Assembly (NCBI GenBank): GCA_030609445.1
Contig: JAUWCF010000072.1
Coordinates: forward strand, 1 to 5,899
Direction of reading: 5' to 3'
Source of the DNA: Thermoplasmatota archaeon
GTDB taxonomy: Archaea > Thermoplasmatota > E2 > DHVEG-1
Length of the DNA stretch: 5,899 nt
Positions within the stretch are counted from its first letter, which is position 1, and every line of letters begins with the position of its first letter. Below the pieces are notes generated by a model, which ran no database searches, was not told the DNA's origin, and saw nothing but the letters and a program-made list of their open reading frames with translations. A program made the translations under genes and the position numbers. This document shows, in pieces, positions 1 through 5,899 of the stretch.

Positions 1-216
1 GTCATGAAATAATGCGATGGTCTCAGCCAGACGAAGTGCATTTTGATTGAGATCCAGGGATTTGCCTAACTGAAGGATCTCCTTACAAACACGTAACGAG
101 TGTTCTTCTTTAAGTCTGATATTCTCCTGGATTTTTGGATCTTCCGAGTAAAAACTTTTTACGTAATTTCGAAACCATGAATGGAAAAAGGTAGTGTCTA
201 CATTAGTTTCTATCAT
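1..216 (-). CDS. HD-domain phosphohydrolase, N-terminal part (truncated by window edge)
   Basis: This gene starts with ATG at 216-214 and stays open for 72 codons to position 1, so only its N-terminal part is present. Residues 36-47 (KEEHSLRVCKEI) carry His39. Residues 62-72 (RLAETIALFHD) end in the His-Asp pair at 71-72 that names the HD superfamily. These are the first metal ligands of metal-dependent phosphohydrolases, many of which act on nucleotides or cyclic nucleotides. In relatives the HD pair is usually followed by an IGRF-like stretch, which would lie just outside. The start is supported by AGGA six bases upstream and by the lack of an in-frame alternative. It follows the toxin-like stub by only a few bases and may be read through from the antitoxin gene. 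I infer that it is a housekeeping or signalling neighbour at the edge of the island; its substrate cannot be told from this fragment. Confidence 0.8.
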   Translation of the reverse strand, partial: MIETNVDTTFFHSWFRNYVKSFYSEDPKIQENIRLKEEHSLRVCKEILQLGKSLDLNQNALRLAETIALFHD

Positions 217-222
217 GTTTAT

Positions 223-226
223 TCCT
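223..226 (-). promoter_or_regulatory. Ribosome binding site of the HD-domain gene
   Basis: The minus strand reads AGGA with a six-base spacer before the ATG at 216. It overlaps the TAG stop of the toxin-like stub (227-225), which suggests the two frames are coupled or were joined by a deletion. Confidence 0.6.
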
Positions 227-275
227 ATTGTTGTTTAGCTTTTTTCAGCACCAGAACGACTTTACTCTTCATCAT
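225..275 (-). pseudogene. Remnant of a MazF/PemK-like toxin start (16 codons)
   Basis: A frame opens with ATGATG inside the last codons of the antitoxin-like gene and reads MMKSKVVLVLKKAKQQ before a TAG. The overlap of a downstream ATG with the antitoxin end is the usual layout of Type II toxin-antitoxin pairs. Toxins of the PemK/MazF family commonly begin with a stretch like K-x-VVLVPFPF-D-D-L. Here the match stops after VVLV and jumps to a basic tail and stop. I infer an internally deleted toxin gene whose first beta strand survives. The fragment is too short for certainty and could be a chance open frame. It lacks everything needed for RNase activity. Confidence 0.4.
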
Positions 276-516
276 GGAACGGTCTCCCATCGGAAAGCGT
301 GTAGATATCCTCTTTGGGATATTTCAGGAAATCACAGGCGGGGTTTGTGGCTGCTGCCTGAAGCCATTCAATTTTATGCATGTCGTTTTCTTCAGGCACC
401 AGGTGACTTACGCGGACACGAGTCGATCCGGTGATGGGGAGTGTTTCGTCTGGAATGAGATGGTGCCGGGCGTCGATTGTTCCTGTTATTTCAATGGCTT
501 TTGTTGCGGCTTGCAT
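262..516 (-). CDS. Small antitoxin-like protein, 84 residues
   Basis: The protein starts MQAATKAIEITGTIDARHHL and ends in a PFHDEE tail. From memory, this small protein type recurs next to MazF/PemK-like toxins: an N-terminal beta-rich part (residues 4-41, with LPITGSTRVRV at 26-36 and LVPEE at 39-43) is followed by a helical W-L-x-A-A-x-N-P-A segment (51-60) and an acidic tail with D-I-Y-T-L and D-G-R-P-F. The beta part would be a DNA-binding dimer and the tail a toxin clamp; both roles are inferred. I chose the ATG at 516 because residue similarity begins there. An in-frame ATG at 591 would add 25 non-matching residues and overlap the nuclease gene. The ribosome site is weak (AAGAAGAG). The expected toxin downstream is reduced to a stub. 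GC is about 57% in the block 421-480, unlike the AT-rich nuclease gene upstream, so it probably has a separate origin. Confidence 0.75.
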   Translation of the reverse strand: MQAATKAIEITGTIDARHHLIPDETLPITGSTRVRVSHLVPEENDMHKIEWLQAAATNPACDFLKYPKEDIYTLSDGRPFHDEE

Positions 517-559
517 TTCTGGTTTTTCTCTTCTTGTATGGATTGATGTTCGACTATGT

Positions 560-1453
560 TTAGGTGTGTTCAAGCTTTTCTGATAACACAATTGGTTCTT
601 CTTTAATTTCTATGCCACTATCTCTAAATTTTGTTATAACTGACTCAGGTAATGGATTTTTTGCTTTCGGATTTAGATATAACTCTTTAATAATCTCGCA
701 TCCATCACTAAAGCAATGAGAATAGCATAAGATTGCAGAAATGATTGTATTGTCCATTACAGATTCTCCGTTTTCCCAACAAACAATCTCTCCATTTGTC
801 CTCCATACTATGCCATCGTAGAGCGCTTTTTGAATATTTCTACGCTCAGGGATGCATGATGGCTCTAAATACAGAACAATGATGCCAGGATGAAAATTTG
901 ATAATTGTCGATTAGATTTATGCTCAATTTTATCTTTGTAAGTTTTTGGTCTCTGGAACTTAAAAGACCCTCCTTTAATTCCCAGACCAAAATCATATAT
1001 ATAATTCGTTTCTGGTCCTTTTTTAATTGTAACTTCGATAAAAATTTCTGCCACATCATCACAAATTTTAATATCCGCTTTTCTTCCAGAATCAGAATCT
1101 GGAATTGGCGGTTCAAGTTCTACCTGACGAAATCCCATATTTTTAAATAGAGAAGCAATTTCAATTTCTGCTGAAGTGCTATTGTACTGATCTCTAGATA
1201 TCAGAGTATCGTAAAAATGCTTTTTATTTCGCTTAATCTCATCCTGCATAGTCGCTAAATATTCCTCTAAATGGTCGATAAAATGAAGCGAGTGTCTATC
1301 GTTTTCATCATAAATGAATTGCCTTGCCAGCGAGTGCATATCTTCTTTCTCTTTCCTGAACTCTGATTCAAACCATTCTTTTGTGAATATCTTGGCAATG
1401 TTCGGATAATTGTTAGGAACAGCAGACGCATCCAAATTCTTGCTTTCTCTCAT
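560..1453 (-). CDS. Putative PD-(D/E)XK-type restriction nuclease, about 297 residues
   Basis: I do not recognise a named family, but the central part has the order of elements of a PD-(D/E)XK nuclease. A helix with acidic residues (S-A-E-I-E-I-A-S-L-F, residues 94-103) precedes a G-F turn. Asp127 lies in a GRKADIKI strand, and Glu140 begins an E-V-T-I-K-K strand about 13 residues later (IFIEVTIKK). A downstream K-D-K-I-E-H-K-x-x-R-Q-L helix (172-184) resembles the K-x-x-Q helix that often follows the core. Thr stands where the classic E-x-K lysine would be, with Lys144 or Lys145 as possible substitutes. The N-terminal ~90 residues are charged and helical and may bind a partner or DNA. No membrane segment is seen. 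The ATG at 1453 follows AGAGG; a TTG at 1492 lies inside the relic of a methylase tail and is rejected. It sits downstream of the restriction-modification and TPR-HEPN genes and is AT-rich (about 25% GC in block 1021-1080). It could be a companion restriction nuclease or an independent defence nuclease. Confidence 0.6.
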   Translation of the reverse strand: MRESKNLDASAVPNNYPNIAKIFTKEWFESEFRKEKEDMHSLARQFIYDENDRHSLHFIDHLEEYLATMQDEIKRNKKHFYDTLISRDQYNSTSAEIEIASLFKNMGFRQVELEPPIPDSDSGRKADIKICDDVAEIFIEVTIKKGPETNYIYDFGLGIKGGSFKFQRPKTYKDKIEHKSNRQLSNFHPGIIVLYLEPSCIPERRNIQKALYDGIVWRTNGEIVCWENGESVMDNTIISAILCYSHCFSDGCEIIKELYLNPKAKNPLPESVITKFRDSGIEIKEEPIVLSEKLEHT

Positions 1454-1455
1454 TT

Positions 1456-1548
1456 TTCCTCTACCACCCTTATCTCCTCCTACGTCAGCCAATACGACTC
1501 ATAAACCAGTCTGTCAATCTGTCCATCAACAATTTTCATTTGCATTTC
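1456..1548 (-). repeat. Direct repeat copy B, downstream of the TPR-HEPN gene
   Basis: This 93-base stretch aligns without gaps to 3339-3431 with about 70 of 93 identical bases by hand count. The best block, 1499-1533 against 3382-3416, has 33 of 35 bases identical. Both copies have the same orientation. Confidence 0.85.
1457..1462 (-). promoter_or_regulatory. Ribosome binding site deciding the nuclease start
   Basis: AGAGGA lies just before the ATG at 1453 and a second purine-rich run, GGGTGG, lies at 1469-1464. Both support the ATG at 1453 over the upstream TTG at 1492, which has no Shine-Dalgarno-like sequence at useful distance. Confidence 0.5.
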
Positions 1549-3310
1549 AAGATTTATAATCAACGTTGGGATTTTCTTTAATGGCATCATCTTCTAAAAG
1601 TTTTAATAATCGTTTATCCATCTGATTGAAAGTTCCCTTAAGCTCTTCAGCATATTTATCTGCTAATTTAGTTAATTCATCATCTTTTTCCCAATCGTGT
1701 GTCCAATATAATTCTCCTATTTTTCCATCAATTTCCATTTTCTTCGACTTTTCCTTCTTTGAAACAAAAAACGCAAGTGAAAACAGAACATTTCTGATAT
1801 TCTGAAGTGCTTGTATTGTAATATTAAAAAACTCGTCAATATCCATATGATATTCTTTATGTTCCAAGGGGGTTTCTGATGAATCATACGGATAGGTTAA
1901 ATTTTCAACATCAACCATATTATGTAAGACAAAACATCGATGGACAAGATAGTCTCGAACTAATCTCCATCTCTTAAATTCTTGTTTTTCCAAATCTTTT
2001 CTGATACTGTCTAAGGCAACAAGGTCCATTTGACATTCATTATTTTTTAAAATTTCAGTTTTATTAAAAATGCTGTTACTACACCAAAACGAAATTGATT
2101 TATCGGGTACACCCAATTCTTCATAATCATTGAGAAAAAAAGCAACTTTATCATAAGTGTTCATTGCTGTTAAGAATGCATTTTTCAACAATTCGACATT
2201 GAAAAGGTAATTTAGGCTATAATCAGGTTCATATCTTTGTTTATCTAAAAATAATAATTCATTGGGTCTAAATTGTGAAAGAGTAAGTAAAGATCGAGAG
2301 GTCCTATAATCATCAACAAGAGCAAACCATTTCTTGAATAGTTCGTAAGGTTTTTTATATTCATTTATGGATGTTATAAATCCAATTTGTATTAGATCGA
2401 GAGTGCTACATTCACACTCGTTACAATCGAAATGGACATTTAAAAATAAGGCATGCTTTTCACAAAAATCGTAATAAAATGTTTTGAAATTCACTTCTGG
2501 CTCTGAATATAAATTAAAAGATTCACCATGAAGTGCCCTATTTTTTGGCATTTGTTCTTCTAACATTGCTTCTAAGTCAATTTTTATTTTATTTTTGTTA
2601 ATAAAATCCCGTACCAATTCTTTTTTGGTATCTTCAATCTCAAAATCAGGATACATCTCCAACTCAATAGCGAGATAAATCATTGCATCCAAGAATAATT
2701 TAGTTTGATCACCCTCGTGTTCGGTTAATTTCGATAAACGCCAACAAGATACACCCCTATTCCCCCAAACATTGCAATGTTTGTTATCCAAAAGAATCGC
2801 TTTATCATAGCATTCGATGGCTTCTAAATACCTACCAAGGTAATCTAATGTGTTTCCTTTATTAATCCAGACATCAGGCTGATTCTCATTTATCTCCAAA
2901 GACTCTTGAAAATAGCTTTTTGTTTGCTCCAAGTTATTTATGATATCTAGACTTAATTTTCCGGAAGACTCCTTAAACTCACTCATTGCTAATTTATAAA
3001 ATGCATTCCCCTTATTTAACAAATAATGCGTTTTGTTGTTGGGATCAATTTCCATTGCTATATTTAGATGATCTATAGCCTCAGAAATTTGTGATTTTGT
3101 TTTAATAGAGCCATCCCAAAACTCGATTAAAATGGAAGCCTTTGCATTTCGAGCGGGGATGTTATTCTTATCTACTTTTAAGATTTCATTTATTTTAGCT
3201 AATGCTTTATCATATTCCTTTCTTTCGTAATGTGACCAAGACTCATCATACAACCTTTTCAAATCCTGATTACTCAGCATCATAACTTCATTGCTGTTTT
3301 GTATATCCAT
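1547..3310 (-). CDS. TPR-repeat protein with LA2681-like HEPN ribonuclease domain, 587 residues
   Basis: Counting from the ATG at 3310, residues ~15-215 hold tetratricopeptide repeats. Clear units lie around 20-50 (YDESWSHYERKEYDKALAKI), 75-110 (ISEAIDHLNIAMEIDPNN), and 148-178 (W-x-N-K-G-N-T-L-D-Y-L-G-R-Y-x-E-A-I-E-C-Y-D-K-A-I). A linker carries a C-x-x-C-x-C cluster (296-301, CNECEC). Residues ~335-510 resemble the LA2681-like HEPN domain, known to be fused to TPRs: a L-K-N-A-F-L-x-A-x-N-T-Y-D-K-V-A-F-F-L-N-D-Y helix (375-396), an ISFW motif (406-409), and R-D-Y-L-V-H (452-457), the R-x4-H signature of HEPN RNases. The TPRs would sense a partner and the HEPN domain would cut RNA; both roles are inferred. 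It begins 16 bases after the methylase stop. An in-frame GTG at 3340 would overlap the methylase gene, but GGGTG nine bases before the ATG favours 3310. GC is only about 23% in block 2221-2280. The domain call is from remembered pattern and is fairly firm, not certain. Confidence 0.75.
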   Translation of the reverse strand: MDIQNSNEVMMLSNQDLKRLYDESWSHYERKEYDKALAKINEILKVDKNNIPARNAKASILIEFWDGSIKTKSQISEAIDHLNIAMEIDPNNKTHYLLNKGNAFYKLAMSEFKESSGKLSLDIINNLEQTKSYFQESLEINENQPDVWINKGNTLDYLGRYLEAIECYDKAILLDNKHCNVWGNRGVSCWRLSKLTEHEGDQTKLFLDAMIYLAIELEMYPDFEIEDTKKELVRDFINKNKIKIDLEAMLEEQMPKNRALHGESFNLYSEPEVNFKTFYYDFCEKHALFLNVHFDCNECECSTLDLIQIGFITSINEYKKPYELFKKWFALVDDYRTSRSLLTLSQFRPNELLFLDKQRYEPDYSLNYLFNVELLKNAFLTAMNTYDKVAFFLNDYEELGVPDKSISFWCSNSIFNKTEILKNNECQMDLVALDSIRKDLEKQEFKRWRLVRDYLVHRCFVLHNMVDVENLTYPYDSSETPLEHKEYHMDIDEFFNITIQALQNIRNVLFSLAFFVSKKEKSKKMEIDGKIGELYWTHDWEKDDELTKLADKYAEELKGTFNQMDKRLLKLLEDDAIKENPNVDYKS

Positions 3311-3319
3311 AAAATAACA

Positions 3320-3324
3320 CACCC
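3320..3324 (-). promoter_or_regulatory. Ribosome binding site of the TPR-HEPN gene
   Basis: GGGTG with a nine-base spacer before the ATG at 3310 contains GGTG, a common core of Shine-Dalgarno sites. It lies directly after the methylase stop, so translation of the two genes is probably coupled. Confidence 0.4.
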
Positions 3325-3326
3325 AC

Positions 3327-5899
3327 TTATTCAAAGACACCTTCTACTATTTTTATCTCCTTCTCCGTCAAACCATATAAATCATAAACCAGCCTGTCAA
3401 TCTGTTCATCAACAATCTTTATCTGCCGCTCGTAAAGCTCTTTATCTCGCTCCATTCTCGTCTCATGGTGTTTCTTATGGAGTTCAAGCATGTTATCCAC
3501 CAAAACTACGAGTTTATCGTGCTTTTCTACCCCCTCAGGATTGCCAAAATCTATCGTGCGGATTGGTAGTTGCTCAAGATGTTGCTTTTTGATTTCCGCC
3601 AAAGCCTCCCCCTTTTCTGGATTAATTGCACGATAACAAAAATCACAGAATGATGAATTTAGGATGCCAAAAATATATTTCAGGTTGTAGTTACGATCTT
3701 TAGGCAAAATTATATGAAGATTGTTACGGCATATGAATTTGTTGTCAATCAACGTGCAAATAATTCGGTCACCAGTCTGTCGGCATACAATCTTTTCTGA
3801 TGCCTCGAAAATTTTTGGATCACGAGGAGCTGCCAACCATGGTCCATAACTAATCCAGTAGTTATTGTCCCAATGATTTACATAACGCTGTATAAGGCTA
3901 CCGCGCAAAAGCGGGCGGAATGAATCATCTTGTTTAATTTCAGAAACGTATGGCTTAGTCTCAACAATTTCTCTTGTTTGTGGAGGTTTTCCCTTCCCCT
4001 TTTCAAAAGGTTTTACTCCGTTCTTAATCAAGAAAATATCATCTACATGGACTGATTCTGAATTGATCTTTGTGAGCAGAGCATGTTCTTTTTCGGTCAA
4101 TAGAATGTTAAACGGATCGCCGTTGGGAGACTGCCAGAACGATTGCGGAATCGCACGTTGAAGGGATTCGCTTTCTGATTGAACCGTTACTAAAACCTTG
4201 TGCTGTTGTCGTTCTGCATTCTGGATGATCACTATTTCACAATCCACAGTGGCGCTCTTGAATATTTTACGGGTGAAGTGAACAATTTCATCGATGCTGA
4301 AGTTATTCAGGATGAATGTGCGAAATTGTGCAGCGGAAAAGATCAATTCCCATGTGTTGGGGGTGATAAACCCAAGACAGCCGTTTGTCTTGAGCAAATG
4401 CCCCAAACAACGTTTATAGAACAGCAAGTAACTATCCAGAGATGATGGGCAATTTTTGTATTCTTTAAGCAAATATGCCTTATCAGATTTACCGAAAAAT
4501 GCTCCGTACGGCGGATTCCCAATCACACAATCAAACCCACCCCCGCTCATAATCTCCCCAAACCCCTTCACCTCATCAGCCCAGTCAAACACATTGACCC
4601 GCCGCATCTCATCTTCATCGAAAAGTCTCATCTGCCCCGTATCGTAAAAATCCGGCCCAATGAGCGAATTCCCACATTTGATATTTCCCCCAAGATTCGG
4701 AAGCACACCCTCCATTCCCAATTTCACCTGATGGTCAATGCTATCCCTGCTTTCGTTCTCAAGCACCTTCAATTGCAAACTCAGCTTCGTGACCTCAACC
4801 GCCTGCGAATCAATATCAACACCGTAGATGTTGTTCAGAAGGATCCTCTTCTTCTCATCTGTTGTCAGATACCATTCATTATCCCTGACCTGAAAAACCG
4901 CCTTCTTGTGCTTCTTCGGCTTGTTCTCCATGTACCAGTCCAGATGATATTGTAAAAGATACGTGTATGCACCAATAAGAAAACTTCCGGAACCGCATGC
5001 AGGGTCAAGTATCGTTATCTTCGCAATCTCTTCCGGCGTCTTCCCCTCCACCAGTTTACCAACCGTGTTCCTGACAATATAATCAACAATATACTGAGGC
5101 GTATAATACACGCCACCGGCTTTTTTAACATCTGGCTTCGTTTCTACCTTTGCCTGATGCCCCGCAGTCAGCCTGATGACCTTGCCAAGAAACTGCTCGT
5201 ACACGTTGCCCAATATCTCAACGCCGAGAACTGAGAACTCATACGGCGATATTGGATAATACAAACTCCCTATAATCGTTTTCAAGACTTTATCATCAAT
5301 TCTCAATGTTGGCGTTATCTTATCATAGCCAAAATCAAATATGCCGCTGTTGTATTTGGATTCTGCCAGCTTGAAATGATTCAGCAAGCGCATGTAAACG
5401 TCGGTGGATTCGGCTGCCGGCTGCATCTGTCCATAAGGTTCGATCCCCCGGTCTTCGCAAATCCGTAGGAATATGATCCTGTCTATTATCTTCTGCACTG
5501 CATAGTTCAACTCGTAGATAGACACATCCGGATTACGAAGAGCAATGTTTTTAGCCAGCAGTTCACGCCATCTCTCAATCTCCTTTAGAAATTCACTATC
5601 AACTTCGGCTGTACCCCTCTTGCCTTTCGTTGATTGTACATGCCGGTCAAAACTTCCTTTGAGGATCGCTTCTTTTGAAAAGACATCGTATATCTCATCA
5701 AACTTATCGAGATATTCTTCAAACGTGTAATAAGCGATCCTCCCCACGCTGACTTTATCTGTTTGATTGGGCTTGATCCGGCAATCGAAGACTGAGAACT
5801 CCTCGAAATCTGTTACGATAGACAATGGCAGTTTTGCACTCCATGCATACCTCCTCAACTGGTATGATGGGCTGACGTCCTCTTTTATATTCACAGAAG
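3327..5899 (-). CDS. Type IIG (Eco57I-like) restriction-modification protein, N-terminus outside window
   Basis: The chain would methylate adenine at a specific DNA site and, through an N-terminal nuclease, cut unmodified DNA. Numbering from the valine codon GTG at 5894: residues 1-45 match the end of the family's nuclease domain (D-V-S-P-x-Y-Q-L-R-R-Y-A-W-S-A-K-L-P-L-S). A helical connector follows (90-250). The methylase has motif X at 261-274 (GVYYTPQYIVDYIV), AdoMet motif I at 296-305 (LDPACGSGSF), a motif II-like GVDID at 358-362, and catalytic NPPY at 460-463. A target-recognition region covers ~560-780, with R-Q-T-G-D-R at 705-710, N-L-K-Y-I-F-G-I-L-N-S at 737-747 and L-E-Q-L-P-I at 773-778. 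A terminal helix pair contains QIDRLVYDLYGLTEKEI. The GTG is not a start: the upstream codons read xCT-TCT-GTG, agreeing with the family's K-K-P-S-V-N-I-K continuation, so roughly 130-150 residues, including the E-x-K nuclease core, lie outside. All visible methylase motifs are intact. Confidence 0.93.
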   Translation of the reverse strand, partial: SVNIKEDVSPSYQLRRYAWSAKLPLSIVTDFEEFSVFDCRIKPNQTDKVSVGRIAYYTFEEYLDKFDEIYDVFSKEAILKGSFDRHVQSTKGKRGTAEVDSEFLKEIERWRELLAKNIALRNPDVSIYELNYAVQKIIDRIIFLRICEDRGIEPYGQMQPAAESTDVYMRLLNHFKLAESKYNSGIFDFGYDKITPTLRIDDKVLKTIIGSLYYPISPYEFSVLGVEILGNVYEQFLGKVIRLTAGHQAKVETKPDVKKAGGVYYTPQYIVDYIVRNTVGKLVEGKTPEEIAKITILDPACGSGSFLIGAYTYLLQYHLDWYMENKPKKHKKAVFQVRDNEWYLTTDEKKRILLNNIYGVDIDSQAVEVTKLSLQLKVLENESRDSIDHQVKLGMEGVLPNLGGNIKCGNSLIGPDFYDTGQMRLFDEDEMRRVNVFDWADEVKGFGEIMSGGGFDCVIGNPPYGAFFGKSDKAYLLKEYKNCPSSLDSYLLFYKRCLGHLLKTNGCLGFITPNTWELIFSAAQFRTFILNNFSIDEIVHFTRKIFKSATVDCEIVIIQNAERQQHKVLVTVQSESESLQRAIPQSFWQSPNGDPFNILLTEKEHALLTKINSESVHVDDIFLIKNGVKPFEKGKGKPPQTREIVETKPYVSEIKQDDSFRPLLRGSLIQRYVNHWDNNYWISYGPWLAAPRDPKIFEASEKIVCRQTGDRIICTLIDNKFICRNNLHIILPKDRNYNLKYIFGILNSSFCDFCYRAINPEKGEALAEIKKQHLEQLPIRTIDFGNPEGVEKHDKLVVLVDNMLELHKKHHETRMERDKELYERQIKIVDEQIDRLVYDLYGLTEKEIKIVEGVFE
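3339..3431 (-). repeat. Direct repeat copy A, in the 3' end of the restriction-modification gene
   Basis: This is the codon-in-frame partner of 1456-1548 and encodes residues 822-852 of the visible methylase chain. Together the two copies flank the TPR-HEPN gene in direct orientation. Confidence 0.85.

Larger units (their letters stand above)
1450..1548 (-). pseudogene. Relic of a Type IIG methylase C-terminal tail
   Basis: Read on the minus strand from 1548, 33 codons give EMQMKIVDGQIDRLVYESYW, then L-T, a TAG stop, then EEIRVVEEK and TGA. This matches the end of the intact restriction-modification protein (ERQIKIVDEQIDRLVYDLYG, then LTEKEIKIVEG) codon for codon with no gap. The QIDRLVY heptad-like segment is the hallmark C-terminal helix of this enzyme family. 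The internal TAG (1482-1480) replaces a GAG by one base change. There is no upstream coding sequence: the TPR-HEPN gene ends in TGA at 1549-1547, immediately adjacent. The final TGA overlaps the ATG of the nuclease gene as ATGA, so the lost methylase gene was probably translationally coupled to that nuclease. I read it as a recombination scar, not a functional peptide. Confidence 0.85.

Noticed and set aside
181..546. Plus-strand open frame over the antitoxin region
   Set aside because: It is a cysteine- and phenylalanine-rich shadow of the minus-strand antitoxin and HD genes, with no family resemblance.
517..591. ATG at 591 as the start of the antitoxin-like gene
   Set aside because: It would overlap the nuclease gene by 32 bases and add 25 residues unlike the family, whose similarity begins at the ATG at 516.
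865..1116. Second minus-strand frame within the nuclease gene
   Set aside because: It is an out-of-frame shadow of the AT-rich nuclease gene; the longer frame holds the nuclease-like core.
1454..1492. TTG at 1492 as the start of the nuclease gene
   Set aside because: The added 13 residues fall in the methylase tail relic, are low-complexity Gly/Lys/Asp, and the TTG has no ribosome site; the ATG at 1453 has one.
1450..1548. Possible short functional peptide or toxin gene between the TPR-HEPN and nuclease genes
   Set aside because: Its codon-for-codon match to the methylase tail and its in-frame TAG explain it as a relic.
3311..3340. GTG at 3340 as the start of the TPR-HEPN gene
   Set aside because: It lies within the methylase C-terminal codons and lacks a well-spaced ribosome site. 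It cannot be fully excluded, since it would give a 14-base overlap typical of coupled genes.
3299..5730. Several plus-strand open frames opposite the methylase
   Set aside because: They are short, antisense to conserved methylase motifs, and show no recognisable domain or ribosome site.
5892..5894. GTG as the start codon of the restriction-modification gene
   Set aside because: The codons before it continue the conserved family sequence (S-V-N-I-K), so this is an internal valine and the gene is open at the window edge.

Overview
The window looks like a defence-gene neighbourhood from an anaerobic prokaryote. The compact, ATGA-coupled gene layout, the GGTG-type ribosome sites and the gene families fit a methanogenic archaeon or a deltaproteobacterium-like anaerobe. 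No marker gene settles the lineage. All genes I accept lie on the minus strand, so transcription runs from high to low coordinates; plus-strand reading frames are shadows.

Layout in transcription order: (1) 5899-3327, a large single-chain Type IIG (Eco57I-like) restriction-modification protein. Its N-terminal part, which should hold the nuclease core, lies beyond the window edge. (2) 3310-1547, a protein with N-terminal TPR repeats and a C-terminal domain resembling the LA2681-like HEPN family, with an R-x4-H motif expected of a HEPN ribonuclease. (3) 1548-1450, a 33-codon relic of the C-terminal tail of a second Type IIG gene, broken by an internal TAG. (4) 1453-560, a probable PD-(D/E)XK-type nuclease of about 297 residues. 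(5) 516-262, a small antitoxin-like protein. (6) 275-225, a 16-codon toxin-like stub overlapping the antitoxin end. (7) 216-1, the start of an HD-domain phosphohydrolase that runs off the window.

The main discovery is structural. The last ~93 bp of the restriction-modification gene (3339-3431) recur as a direct repeat at 1456-1548, about 75% identical by hand count. The two copies bracket the TPR-HEPN gene almost to the base. The relic's reading frame ends in a TGA that overlaps the ATG of the nuclease gene (ATGA). The simplest reading is that an ancestral Type IIG gene was directly coupled to the nuclease gene. Recombination with a divergent allele then brought in a new 3' part of the methylase gene plus the TPR-HEPN gene, leaving the old tail as a scar.

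Functionally, this places a probable RNA-cutting HEPN effector between a DNA restriction-modification enzyme and a putative DNA nuclease. The arrangement recalls the HEPN anticodon nuclease PrrC intercalated in the EcoprrI Type I locus. Joint action of the three genes is inference. Sampled 60-base blocks show strong base-composition mosaicism: about 57% GC in the conserved methylase core and the antitoxin, and about 23-25% GC in the TPR-HEPN and nuclease genes. This supports piecemeal assembly by transfer. No gene-free stretch exceeds 300 bases, and I saw no tRNA, rRNA, CRISPR array, insertion sequence or clear terminator.
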